From Clostridiales bacterium (lineage in GTDB: Bacteria; Bacillota; Clostridia; Oscillospirales; Oscillospiraceae): a stretch of DNA of 6,995 bases. A program made the position numbers and the translations under genes. Under the pieces are notes generated by a model. The model was not told the origin of the DNA, did not search any database, and saw only the letters and a list, made by a program, of their open reading frames with translations. The stretch is from assembly GCA_019418525.1 (NCBI GenBank), contig DYBS01000115.1, positions 1 through 6,995 on the forward strand, in the 5' to 3' direction. Of the stretch, positions 1-5,399 are shown piece after piece; position 1 is the stretch's first letter, and every line of letters starts with the position of its first letter.

Positions 1-2
1 AC

Positions 3-722
3 GCCTTCCCCCACCACACCAACGAGATCGCTCAGAGCGAGAGCTACCTGGGCCACCCCTGGTGCCCCCAGTGGTTCCATGTCCACCACCTGAACACCAG
101 CTCCGGCAAGATGAGCAAATCCAAGGGCGAATTTTTGACCGTCTCCCTGCTGGAGGAAAAGGGGTATGACCCCCTGGTCTACCGCCTGTTCTGCCTCCAG
201 AGCCACTACCGCAAGGGTCTGGTCTTTACCTGGGAGAACCTGGACAACGCCAAGGTCACCTACAACAAGCTCATCAAACGGGTGGCCGCCCTGAAGCCGG
301 AGGACGGCGCGGTAGATGAGGCCGTGGTGGCCGAGTACCGCCAGAAGTTCCTGGACCAGGTGGGCAACGACCTGAACACCTCCATGGGCGTCACCGCCCT
401 CTACGACGCGCTGAAGGCCAAGACCAACGACGCCACCCGCCTGGCCATTCTGGCCGACTTCGACCAGGTGCTGAGCCTGGATCTGATCAAGAAGGCGGAG
501 GAGCTGCGCAAGCAGGCCGCCGCTCAGGCCAAGACTGAGGCCGCCGGGGGCTACACCATCACCGGCGAGGGCGACAGCGCCATCGACGAGCTGGTCCTCC
601 GCCGCTACGAGGCCAAGAAGGCCAAGAACTGGGCCGAGGCCGACGCCATCCGCGACCAACTCAAGGGCATGGGCATCGAGCTCACCGACGTGCCCGGCGG
701 CGCGGTGTGGAAGCGCCTCTAA
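3..722 (+). CDS. cysS: Cysteine--tRNA ligase, C-terminal part (5' end outside window)
   Basis: Class I aminoacyl-tRNA synthetase that charges tRNA-Cys with cysteine in the cytoplasm. The frame is open from base 3, giving 239 visible residues; the N-terminal half with the HIGH motif lies before the window. Visible residues 2-13 read FPHHTNEIAQSE, the family's zinc-site motif. His4 and Glu8 match the known zinc ligands, while the usual HHENE is HHTNE here. The KMSKS ATP-binding loop is at residues 36-40, followed by an alpha-helical anticodon-binding region. The C-terminus (about 211-239) has the characteristic AEADAIRDQLKGMGI...DVPGGAVWKR ending, so the 3' end is intact. The ATG at 111 is the Met of KMSKS and not a start. 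Transcription is convergent with the flavodoxin-ferredoxin gene, with a strong terminator between. Identity is essentially certain. Confidence 0.97.
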   Translation, partial: AFPHHTNEIAQSESYLGHPWCPQWFHVHHLNTSSGKMSKSKGEFLTVSLLEEKGYDPLVYRLFCLQSHYRKGLVFTWENLDNAKVTYNKLIKRVAALKPEDGAVDEAVVAEYRQKFLDQVGNDLNTSMGVTALYDALKAKTNDATRLAILADFDQVLSLDLIKKAEELRKQAAAQAKTEAAGGYTITGEGDSAIDELVLRRYEAKKAKNWAEADAIRDQLKGMGIELTDVPGGAVWKRL

Positions 723-774
723 CCTACTTTTCTTTGACCTACTTTTCTTTGAAAAGAAAAGTAGGCAAAAGAAA
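723..774. repeat. Tandem 15-bp direct repeat forming an AT-rich hairpin after cysS
   Basis: CCTACTTTTCTTTGA occurs twice back to back (723-737 and 738-752). The second copy pairs perfectly over 13 bp with AAAGAAAAGTAGG at 753-765. With one bulge and one mismatch, the stem can extend to about 728-736 against 766-774. The first copy could also pair with 753-765, giving an alternative hairpin. No T-run follows, so it is not a standard terminator alone. From memory, similar CCTACTTTTC...GAAAAGTAGGCAAAAGAAA elements occur after genes in many genomes; this could not be checked here. Confidence 0.8.
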
Positions 775-804
775 CTTTCAACTCTCTTCAACGGGAAAAC
801 AGCA

Positions 805-846
805 CCGGCCCGGCGTCCGAAATGGATGCCGGGCCGGTTTTTGTTT
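805..846 (+). terminator. Rho-independent terminator of cysS
   Basis: The arms 805-818 and 824-837 pair over 14 bp with one G-T wobble (core CCGGCCCGGC / GCCGGGCCGG) and a 5-nt loop, GAAAT. A TTTTTGTTT tract follows at 838-846. The T-tract lies on the plus strand, matching cysS. On the minus strand the stem is followed by TGCTGTTTT, so it may also act, more weakly, on the convergent gene that ends at 845. Confidence 0.93.
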
Positions 847-1669
847 ATAAGCTGCGCCAGATGGGAGCCCGGCCGGGATAGCCCAGCTCCAGCTCCTCCT
901 TATGATAGAGGTAGCCCGGGTCGTCGTAGTACCGGGCCTTTTTCGGGCAGCCCTTGATACAGGCCCCGCACTTGATGCAGATGCCGGTGTATTTGCTCAC
1001 GTCCCCCGGGTCGATGGAGCCCATGGGGCACAGGGCAACGCACTTTCCGCAGCGGTCGCAGGAGCCGTTGACCTTGGGCTTCACCTTCCGGATGTCGATG
1101 GGGTTCCCCGCCCGGTCCCGGGGCTGGTAGTAGGGCCCCACGGGACAGTTGCCCGGTACCTCCACCGGCGAGACTGCTCCTTTCAAAAGGGCCAGGCCCG
1201 CTCGGTGTCCAAAGTCCGCGGCCTCCTTTAAATCGTTTTCATCAGGCCGCCCGGCGGCCAGGGTGGTGGAGAAGGCGTGCTCCCCCACGAAGGCGGCGGC
1301 AGCAAAGGTGTGGAAGTTGTGGCTCTCCAGCAGTTCCCGCAGCTCCATGAGGGCGTCGTCAAAGTTCCGATTGCCGTACACCACCACCGGCACCGCCGCC
1401 GCGCCGTTCCCCTCCCAGGTGTTCAGATAGGGCAGCAGCACATTGGGCAGCCGCCCGGCGTACACCGGCAGGCCCACCACGGCAACATCCCCCGGCCTCA
1501 GCTCCGGCGGCGCGGTGCGGACCTGGGGCAAGGTAAAGTCGAAGTGCTCCAGCGGCGCACCCAGCGTTTCCGCCAGCGCCGCCGCGCTCTGCTGCACCAC
1601 CGCTTTTGTGGTGCTGGTGGCGCTGAACCAGCAGGCCAGGACCCGGCCGCCCCCGTATGTCAGGTTCAT
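845..1669 (-). CDS. EFR1-type flavodoxin/ferredoxin fusion protein (flavodoxin domain + two [4Fe-4S] clusters)
   Basis: A 274-residue cytoplasmic electron-transfer protein. Residues about 10-165 form a flavodoxin-like domain: beta strand VLACWFSATSTTK (10-22) with an S/T-rich phosphate-binding loop for FMN, then GLPVYAGRLPN (66-76) and VVVYGNRNFDDAL (95-107), both typical of the EFR1 family. Residues 200-245 carry a bacterial ferredoxin domain with two CxxCxxCxxxCP motifs: Cys204/207/210/214 and Cys231/234/237/241. The chosen ATG is preceded by GGGGGAGG only 3 nt upstream, strong but unusually close; no better start is visible. It lies 53 bp after the M56 receptor gene on the same strand without a T-run terminator, so co-transcription is plausible. 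The physiological redox partner is unknown. The domain call is firm; the exact role is not known. Confidence 0.93.
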   Translation of the reverse strand: MNLTYGGGRVLACWFSATSTTKAVVQQSAAALAETLGAPLEHFDFTLPQVRTAPPELRPGDVAVVGLPVYAGRLPNVLLPYLNTWEGNGAAAVPVVVYGNRNFDDALMELRELLESHNFHTFAAAAFVGEHAFSTTLAAGRPDENDLKEAADFGHRAGLALLKGAVSPVEVPGNCPVGPYYQPRDRAGNPIDIRKVKPKVNGSCDRCGKCVALCPMGSIDPGDVSKYTGICIKCGACIKGCPKKARYYDDPGYLYHKEELELGYPGRAPIWRSL

Positions 1670-1722
1670 CGTCCTCCCCCCTTTTGCTCCAGTGTACCAC
1701 CGGATGGGGCGGGGAGCAAGGA

Positions 1723-4497
1723 CTATCCGGCAAAGTACGGGTTCTCCGCATAGACCGGGTCGGCCAGGGTGATGGAGTGCCCGTCGTAGACCAGCTTACA
1801 GCTCAGCGTCCCGCAAGTGTCCAGAGGATAATCCGAGTCGGGGTCGTACACGCCCAACTCTACCGTGAAGGGATCGGGGAAGTGACACTGGTAACCAATG
1901 TAGTAGCGGTCATATCCCAATGTTTGCAGCTGCGCGGCGGCCTCTTCCAGCTCCCTCTCCCCCTGGAGGGAGAAAGAGGCCGTCTGTGTATAGTGGCCGT
2001 CCCCCGTCGGTTCCAGCACATGGAGTGCGGTGAAGGATATCCCGGTTCCGTGGCCGTCATAGCGGGTTATGATGAGCTCGTCGGTGCCGTCCCCGTCCAG
2101 ATCGGCCCACTGAGGCGCAGCCCAGGCGTGCTGCCCATACAGGGCGTACTCCCCCCCTCCCGCATCAAACCAAGACAGCACGCCGTTTACCAGCACGCCC
2201 ACCTCGCTCCGGCCGCTGACGGTGTAATTACACACGCAGACCGTCACACCGGTGGTATCCTCCCCATACATGGTCGGGGTGGGATACAGTCGCACCACCG
2301 GGTCCAGACCCCAGGTGTCCATCCACTCAGTGGCGCTGTATGCCGGGACATCCTCCGGCGTGACCGTCCCCAGGTCCGCAATGGGCTTTTGGGCCACCCA
2401 GTTGAGGGCATAGGTCCGGTCGGCGTAGAGCTGCTGGATTTCTCCGGTGTCCCGGTTGCGCCGCTCCATCACCAGCTGATCCCCCTGGGCCGTAATGGAG
2501 ATAGCGTCCCAGACCGTATCCCGGTAGGGAGGCTGGGGAAGGTCGTAGATCACAGTCCAGTCCAGGCCGCCGTTGTCCGTGTGGTACACCGTGGCGTCAT
2601 TGGGCCGGGCCACCGCCGCCAGGGCCAAGGCCCCGTCCTGCCACAGGAGGGTGGCCTCTGCGTCACTGGGGATCGAAAGTGTATCCAGCAGGTCCAGCCC
2701 CGCCGGCACCGCCCGGAAGGCCGAGCGGAACGTGGAGGTGCTGCCGTCGGCCCAGGTGTAGACCACCTCCAGGCCCAGCATGAGGTATTCGTCCTCCGGC
2801 CAGCCCCGCTCGGCGGCGTTGACCGGGAAGCTGAAGGAGGAGCGGTGGCTCGCTTCCCCGCCGCTGTCGCTGCTGCCGCCCACCATCTCGTGGCCCAACT
2901 CCATGCCGTCCTCGGTCAGAAGATAGAGCCGGGCCTCGGTGCGCTGGAAGGGCTCGGTGGGGTCATTGACGGTGATGATGCTGTCCATGGGGACGCCGAT
3001 CACCTCGGTCTGCATCATAAGCTCCTTAAAATCCGGGGCGTACTCCTCATCATAGACCGCCAGCCGCCTCCCACCGGCGTAGACCAGCGGCTCGGTCCAC
3101 TCCTGGTCGGGCTGCACCGACGGCACTGCCAGGCGGAAGGCGTAGGTAGCTGAGCGGCTGGTAAAGCCCTCCTTCCAGGTGTAAGTAAAGACCACGCCCC
3201 GCTCCTCGGGCTCCCCGCTGCCGTCGGAGTCCTCACGGGGATACAAAACCAGGCTGAAGGTCATGCCAGCGCTGTGCCCGGCCACCCACTCCTCCCCCTG
3301 GAGGAGGTAGTCGGTAAAGTTCCCCTTGTCGGGGTAGGGCTCCCCGCCAAAGGTAACGCTGGCCCCGTGGCTCCAGGCGGTGTCGTCCACCAGGCGGGGG
3401 GCGTTTTCCAGCAGCTCCGCCGGGTCGGGGGGCGTCTCTCCGTCCCACTCCACTGCGGTGAGCTCCACCGAGTCCCGGTCGGTGGAGAGGGTGATGGTGG
3501 GCGGCTGCTCCGGGAGCTCTCCCTGGGCCGGGTCGGCGCACAGCCAGAGCCCCACGCCCACCGCCAGGACGGCCAGGATCACCGCGGCCGCCAGGGCGGG
3601 CTTCCGATAGGCGAGGGCTCCCTTCACCCGCCGGGACACGTCGTGCTCCCCGAAGGCGGCTGGGAGGCGGGCGGTTTCCGGGGCTGCCAGGTGGAGGAGA
3701 GCCCGGGCGTATCCGCTTTTCTCCTTCTCCGGCAGAGCGCGGAGCACCCCCTCGTCGCAGGAGACCTCCAGATCCCGGCAGAAAAGCCGCCAGGAGATCC
3801 ACAGCACCGGGTTGAACCAGTGGACCGCCGCCGCCAGGAAGAAGAGGGGTTTCCAGATGAAATCCCCCCGGCGCAGGTGGAGGCTCTCATGGGCGAGCAC
3901 ATAACTCCGGTCAGGCTCAGTCAGCCCCGTGGGCAGGTAGATGCGGGGAGAAACCAGTCCCAGCACAAAGGGCGGGCCGGGCTGATCGCTCTCCCACACG
4001 CCGGGAGCCACCCGGACCGCGGTAGCCATGGCTTTCTGGAGCTTCCGCTGCTGCACGGCGAACCAGCCCCACAGCCCCAGCACTCCCGCCAGCCATAGCA
4101 GTTCCAGAATGGGAATGTTCTTCTGGACGGTCACCGTGGGTTCCAGGGTGGAAACCTCCACCGTCGTGTCATCCGGCAGAGTCTCCCCTGCCGGGGTGAC
4201 CGGGACCGGCTGGTTTTCCACCGGCTGGGCAGTCTCGGTCACGGGTCGGGTCTCGGTGACCGGTGCGGTCTGCTCCACCGGCTCCGGGGCCGCTGCCTCC
4301 AGGAGGGACGCCGGGCTCCATACGCTGGAAAAGCTCACTGGGCACACCATCCGAAAGAGCACCACCGCCCACAGCAGCAGCCGGAGGACCGCCGGGGCTT
4401 TCAACTTCACCAGCACCGCCCGCAGCGCCAGCACCACCAGGGCGGTGAGCCCGGCGGTGAGGCTCATCTGGCACAGTTTCAAAAATACGTCATGCAT
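1723..4497 (-). CDS. M56-family (BlaR1/MecR1-type) membrane metalloprotease receptor with a large non-penicillin-binding sensor region
   Basis: A 924-residue predicted signal-transducing membrane protease. Hydrophobic segments are at about 12-30, 36-57, 130-148 and 300-320, matching the BlaR1 layout, with a further hydrophobic stretch (about 214-236) inside the protease domain. A Pro/Thr-rich loop with PVTET repeats (about 65-125) separates segments 2 and 3. The M56 gluzincin domain lies between segments 3 and 4: HESLH at 203-207 supplies His203, His207 and catalytic Glu204, and DLEVSCDE (242-249) supplies Glu244 as likely third zinc ligand. Residues 321-924 should be extracytoplasmic. They contain two similar YTW..G.TS...AFR.AVP modules (about 437-459 and 578-598), an Asp-box-like TDNGGLDW (640-647), an FG-GAP/calcium-loop-like DLDGDGTDE (799-807), and Cys754/756/871/895/900. 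The SxxK...KTG pattern of a transpeptidase sensor is absent, so beta-lactam sensing is not supported. The start overlaps the repressor stop (ATGCATGA). The family is firm; the ligand is unknown. Confidence 0.9.
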   Translation of the reverse strand: MHDVFLKLCQMSLTAGLTALVVLALRAVLVKLKAPAVLRLLLWAVVLFRMVCPVSFSSVWSPASLLEAAAPEPVEQTAPVTETRPVTETAQPVENQPVPVTPAGETLPDDTTVEVSTLEPTVTVQKNIPILELLWLAGVLGLWGWFAVQQRKLQKAMATAVRVAPGVWESDQPGPPFVLGLVSPRIYLPTGLTEPDRSYVLAHESLHLRRGDFIWKPLFFLAAAVHWFNPVLWISWRLFCRDLEVSCDEGVLRALPEKEKSGYARALLHLAAPETARLPAAFGEHDVSRRVKGALAYRKPALAAAVILAVLAVGVGLWLCADPAQGELPEQPPTITLSTDRDSVELTAVEWDGETPPDPAELLENAPRLVDDTAWSHGASVTFGGEPYPDKGNFTDYLLQGEEWVAGHSAGMTFSLVLYPREDSDGSGEPEERGVVFTYTWKEGFTSRSATYAFRLAVPSVQPDQEWTEPLVYAGGRRLAVYDEEYAPDFKELMMQTEVIGVPMDSIITVNDPTEPFQRTEARLYLLTEDGMELGHEMVGGSSDSGGEASHRSSFSFPVNAAERGWPEDEYLMLGLEVVYTWADGSTSTFRSAFRAVPAGLDLLDTLSIPSDAEATLLWQDGALALAAVARPNDATVYHTDNGGLDWTVIYDLPQPPYRDTVWDAISITAQGDQLVMERRNRDTGEIQQLYADRTYALNWVAQKPIADLGTVTPEDVPAYSATEWMDTWGLDPVVRLYPTPTMYGEDTTGVTVCVCNYTVSGRSEVGVLVNGVLSWFDAGGGEYALYGQHAWAAPQWADLDGDGTDELIITRYDGHGTGISFTALHVLEPTGDGHYTQTASFSLQGERELEEAAAQLQTLGYDRYYIGYQCHFPDPFTVELGVYDPDSDYPLDTCGTLSCKLVYDGHSITLADPVYAENPYFAG

Positions 4498-4858
4498 CGT
4501 GCCCCTCGCTTTCGTCGATGAGGCGGCGCAGGTCTTCCGCCTCCTGGTGGGACAGCCGCTTGCCGCTCAGAAAGGCGGCCACGAAGCTGGGCAGCGACCC
4601 GCCGAAGGAGCGCTCCACCACCTCCTCGCTCTCTCGGCGCAGGACCTGCTCCCGGGCCACCAGGGCGGTGACGGTGGCGTTCTCGTTTTTCAGAATGCCC
4701 CGCTCCCCCAGCTTACGGATGAGGTTGAAGGTGGTGGGCTTTTTCCACCCCAGCTCCGCCTGGCAGAGCTTCCACAGGGCGGTGGAGTTGATGGGCTGGT
4801 GCTTCCACACCAGGTCCATCAGGCGATATTCGGCGTCAAAGAGCTTGCAGTCCTCCAT
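4490..4858 (-). CDS. BlaI/MecI/CopY-family transcriptional repressor
   Basis: A 122-residue winged-helix DNA-binding repressor, the usual length for this family. Residues 7-60 match the N-terminal wHTH: FDAEYRLMDLVWKHQPINSTAL, then the recognition-helix region WKKPTTFNLIRKLGERG (38-54), then the wing. The C-terminal half (about 66-118) has the dimerisation-helix pattern GSLPSFVAAFLSGKRLSHQEAEDLRRLI. The ATG is preceded by AAAGGAGA with 8 nt spacing. Its gene overlaps the M56 receptor gene by 8 bp, the classical repressor-receptor pairing, so the two proteins are probably translated in coupled fashion. In staphylococcal BlaI/MecI the repressor is cleaved at an Asn-Phe bond; by hand alignment the equivalent here is Ala95-Phe96. 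It probably binds the two operator-like sites just upstream of its own gene. No CopY-type CxC metal motif is seen, which argues against copper sensing. Confidence 0.93.
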   Translation of the reverse strand: MEDCKLFDAEYRLMDLVWKHQPINSTALWKLCQAELGWKKPTTFNLIRKLGERGILKNENATVTALVAREQVLRRESEEVVERSFGGSLPSFVAAFLSGKRLSHQEAEDLRRLIDESEGHDA

Positions 4859-4883
4859 GGGGTGTTCTCCTTTCCAAACGCAA

Positions 4884-4939
4884 AGAGGTTTGTCGCAATA
4901 AACCTTCCATCTGAGTGAAGTTTATCACGACAAACCTCT
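4884..4939. promoter_or_regulatory. Paired operator-like sites (20-bp inverted arms) for the BlaI-type repressor
   Basis: The arms AGAGGTTTGTCGCAATAAAC (4884-4903) and GTTTATCACGACAAACCTCT (4920-4939) are inverted copies matching at 18 of 20 positions. Each contains a 16-bp imperfect palindrome, GTTTGTCGCAATAAAC (4888-4903) and GTTTATCACGACAAAC (4920-4935). Their centres are 32 bp apart, about three helical turns. The upstream copy overlaps the -10 box and spacer of the minus-strand promoter; the other lies in the 5' leader. Because the start site falls between the arms, an RNA hairpin is unlikely and DNA binding by repressor dimers is the best reading. Assignment to this repressor is inference from position. 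Confidence 0.8.
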
Positions 4940-4947
4940 GTTGTCAA
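4919..4947 (-). promoter_or_regulatory. Sigma-A-type promoter of the repressor-receptor operon
   Basis: Read on the minus strand: -35 TTGACA (4942-4947), 17-bp spacer, -10 TAAACT (4919-4924) preceded by TG one base upstream (extended -10, TGATAAACT). Transcription should start near 4911-4913, leaving a leader of about 54 nt before the repressor ATG. The upstream operator copy covers the -10 and part of the spacer, so a bound repressor would block RNA polymerase. Confidence 0.8.
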
Positions 4948-5051
4948 CGTCAAGTTCTCCAGTTGGTCGAAAAACAGGGTGATAAGTTAAATTCAACAAT
5001 CTACCTCGTCTATTTTCCAACTCTCATGCGCATAATATCTAAAAATTATTC
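4948..5051. other. AT-rich spacer between the divergent promoters
   Basis: About 100 bp lie between the -35 boxes of the two divergent promoters. The stretch is much richer in A/T than the flanking genes, which could give upstream-element-like stimulation to either promoter. I see no ORF, convincing inverted repeat or RNA motif in it. Confidence 0.5.
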
Positions 5052-5080
5052 TTGACAAAAATATTTTATGGTGGTACTAT
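5052..5080 (+). promoter_or_regulatory. Sigma-A-type promoter of the purine permease leader
   Basis: -35 TTGACA (5052-5057), 17-bp spacer, -10 TACTAT (5075-5080) with an extended -10 TG (TGGTACTAT). Transcription should begin near 5087, about 60 nt before the riboswitch P1 helix. This gives a leader of about 313 nt ahead of the permease start. Confidence 0.8.
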
Positions 5081-5148
5081 GGTGAAAATCACAAGAAAGG
5101 AGGTTCTATTTTTCTCTTATCTTATATAAACTTACAATATAGTACCCT

Positions 5149-5217
5149 GAGCTTATATAGATCCGTGATATGGACGGACGTCTCTACCGGCTGCCGCAAA
5201 CAGCTGACTATAAGTTC
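5149..5217 (+). promoter_or_regulatory. Guanine-class purine riboswitch aptamer
   Basis: The three-helix purine aptamer can be traced directly. P1 is GAGCTTATA (5149-5157) with TATAAGTTC (5209-5217), 9 bp including one G-U. P2 is 5161-5166 with 5174-5179, closing loop L2 GATATGG (5167-5173). J2/3 is TCTCTACC (5181-5188). P3 is CGGCTG (5188-5193) with CAGCTG (5201-5206), closing loop L3 CCGCAAA (5194-5200). The specificity base equivalent to C74 of the xpt aptamer is C5208 (GACTAT), which selects guanine/hypoxanthine over adenine. Conserved J2/3 bases U47, U49, C50, U51 and A52 are present. Departures from consensus are C for U48 and C for U63, both flipped-out bases in the known structure, and a shortened P2 with a terminal A-C mismatch. 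It sits upstream of a purine permease, the expected target. Confidence 0.94.
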
Positions 5218-5248
5218 CATCCTGCGCCCGGACGCAGCAGGACTGGAA
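5215..5248 (+). promoter_or_regulatory. Predicted antiterminator of the guanine riboswitch
   Basis: TTCCA (5215-5219) can pair with TGGAA (5244-5248), and CCTG (5221-5224) with CAGG (5238-5241). This helix uses the last three bases of the P1 3' strand and the 5' arm of the downstream terminator, so it excludes both. That is the arrangement expected when no purine is bound. The fold was derived by hand without energy calculation. Confidence 0.6.
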
Positions 5249-5279
5249 GTTACTGTCAGACTGTCTGCGGCCATTTTTT
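5230..5279 (+). terminator. Riboswitch-controlled intrinsic terminator
   Basis: GGACGCAG (5230-5237) pairs with CTGCGGCC (5265-5272) with one A-G mismatch. The stem continues as CAG (5238-5240) with CTG (5261-5263) across a bulged T5264. A run of six T follows at 5274-5279 after one A. It lies 12 nt after the aptamer and about 120 nt before the permease start, so ligand binding should end transcription here (OFF switch). Confidence 0.75.
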
Positions 5280-5386
5280 GCACTCCATCTGGAGTCCGTA
5301 TTTTGAAGAAGCGTATATCCGTTGTATTTGCCATCAGGAGGTGAACCGTCGGCCAATCACCGCGATGATACACTCAAAATCGACAT
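5280..5386 (+). other. Distal part of the permease leader, apparently non-coding
   Basis: The leader continues about 110 nt past the terminator. A 6-bp hairpin ACTCCA/TGGAGT (5282-5287 / 5290-5295) is followed by CCGTATTTTG and could be a weak secondary pause or terminator. AGGAGGTGA (5336-5344) looks like a strong ribosome binding site but has no ATG, GTG or TTG at a usable distance. A TTG at 5322 is in frame with the permease but lacks a good ribosome binding site. Confidence 0.45.
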
Positions 5387-5399
5387 GGAGGTACAGAAA

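Noticed and set aside
1684..1719. Hairpin between the receptor and flavodoxin-ferredoxin genes as a terminator
   Set aside because: The 7-bp stem with a 22-nt loop is followed by A/G-rich sequence (the next gene's ribosome binding site), with no T-run.
1657..3153. Long plus-strand open frame (about 498 codons) opposite the M56 receptor gene
   Set aside because: It is antisense to a gene with clear protease motifs and membrane segments. Its translation has no recognisable domain and the residue bias expected from reading GC-rich codons backwards.
3529..3560. Lipobox-like LWLC (receptor residues 317-320) suggesting a separate lipoprotein sensor
   Set aside because: It lies at the end of an internal membrane segment of one continuous frame, with no start codon or ribosome binding site for a separate protein.
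3274..4098. Plus-strand open frame of 274 codons opposite the receptor's protease domain
   Set aside because: Antisense shadow over the HESLH region; no domain or credible start context.
4979..4988. Third operator-like site (GGTGATAAGTT) in the spacer
   Set aside because: It matches only a short half of the operator arms and has no dyad partner; chance similarity in AT-rich DNA.
5079..5129. Short leader peptide starting at ATG 5079 (16 codons)
   Set aside because: The ATG overlaps the predicted -10 box, so it would not be in the transcript.
5149..5217. Adenine or 2'-deoxyguanosine class for the riboswitch
   Set aside because: The specificity base is C, not the U of adenine riboswitches. 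U51 and the standard J2/3 core are kept, which argues against the deoxyguanosine variant.
5122..5373. Minus-strand frame of 83 codons across the permease leader
   Set aside because: It is antisense to a well-formed guanine riboswitch and terminator; no family similarity recognised.
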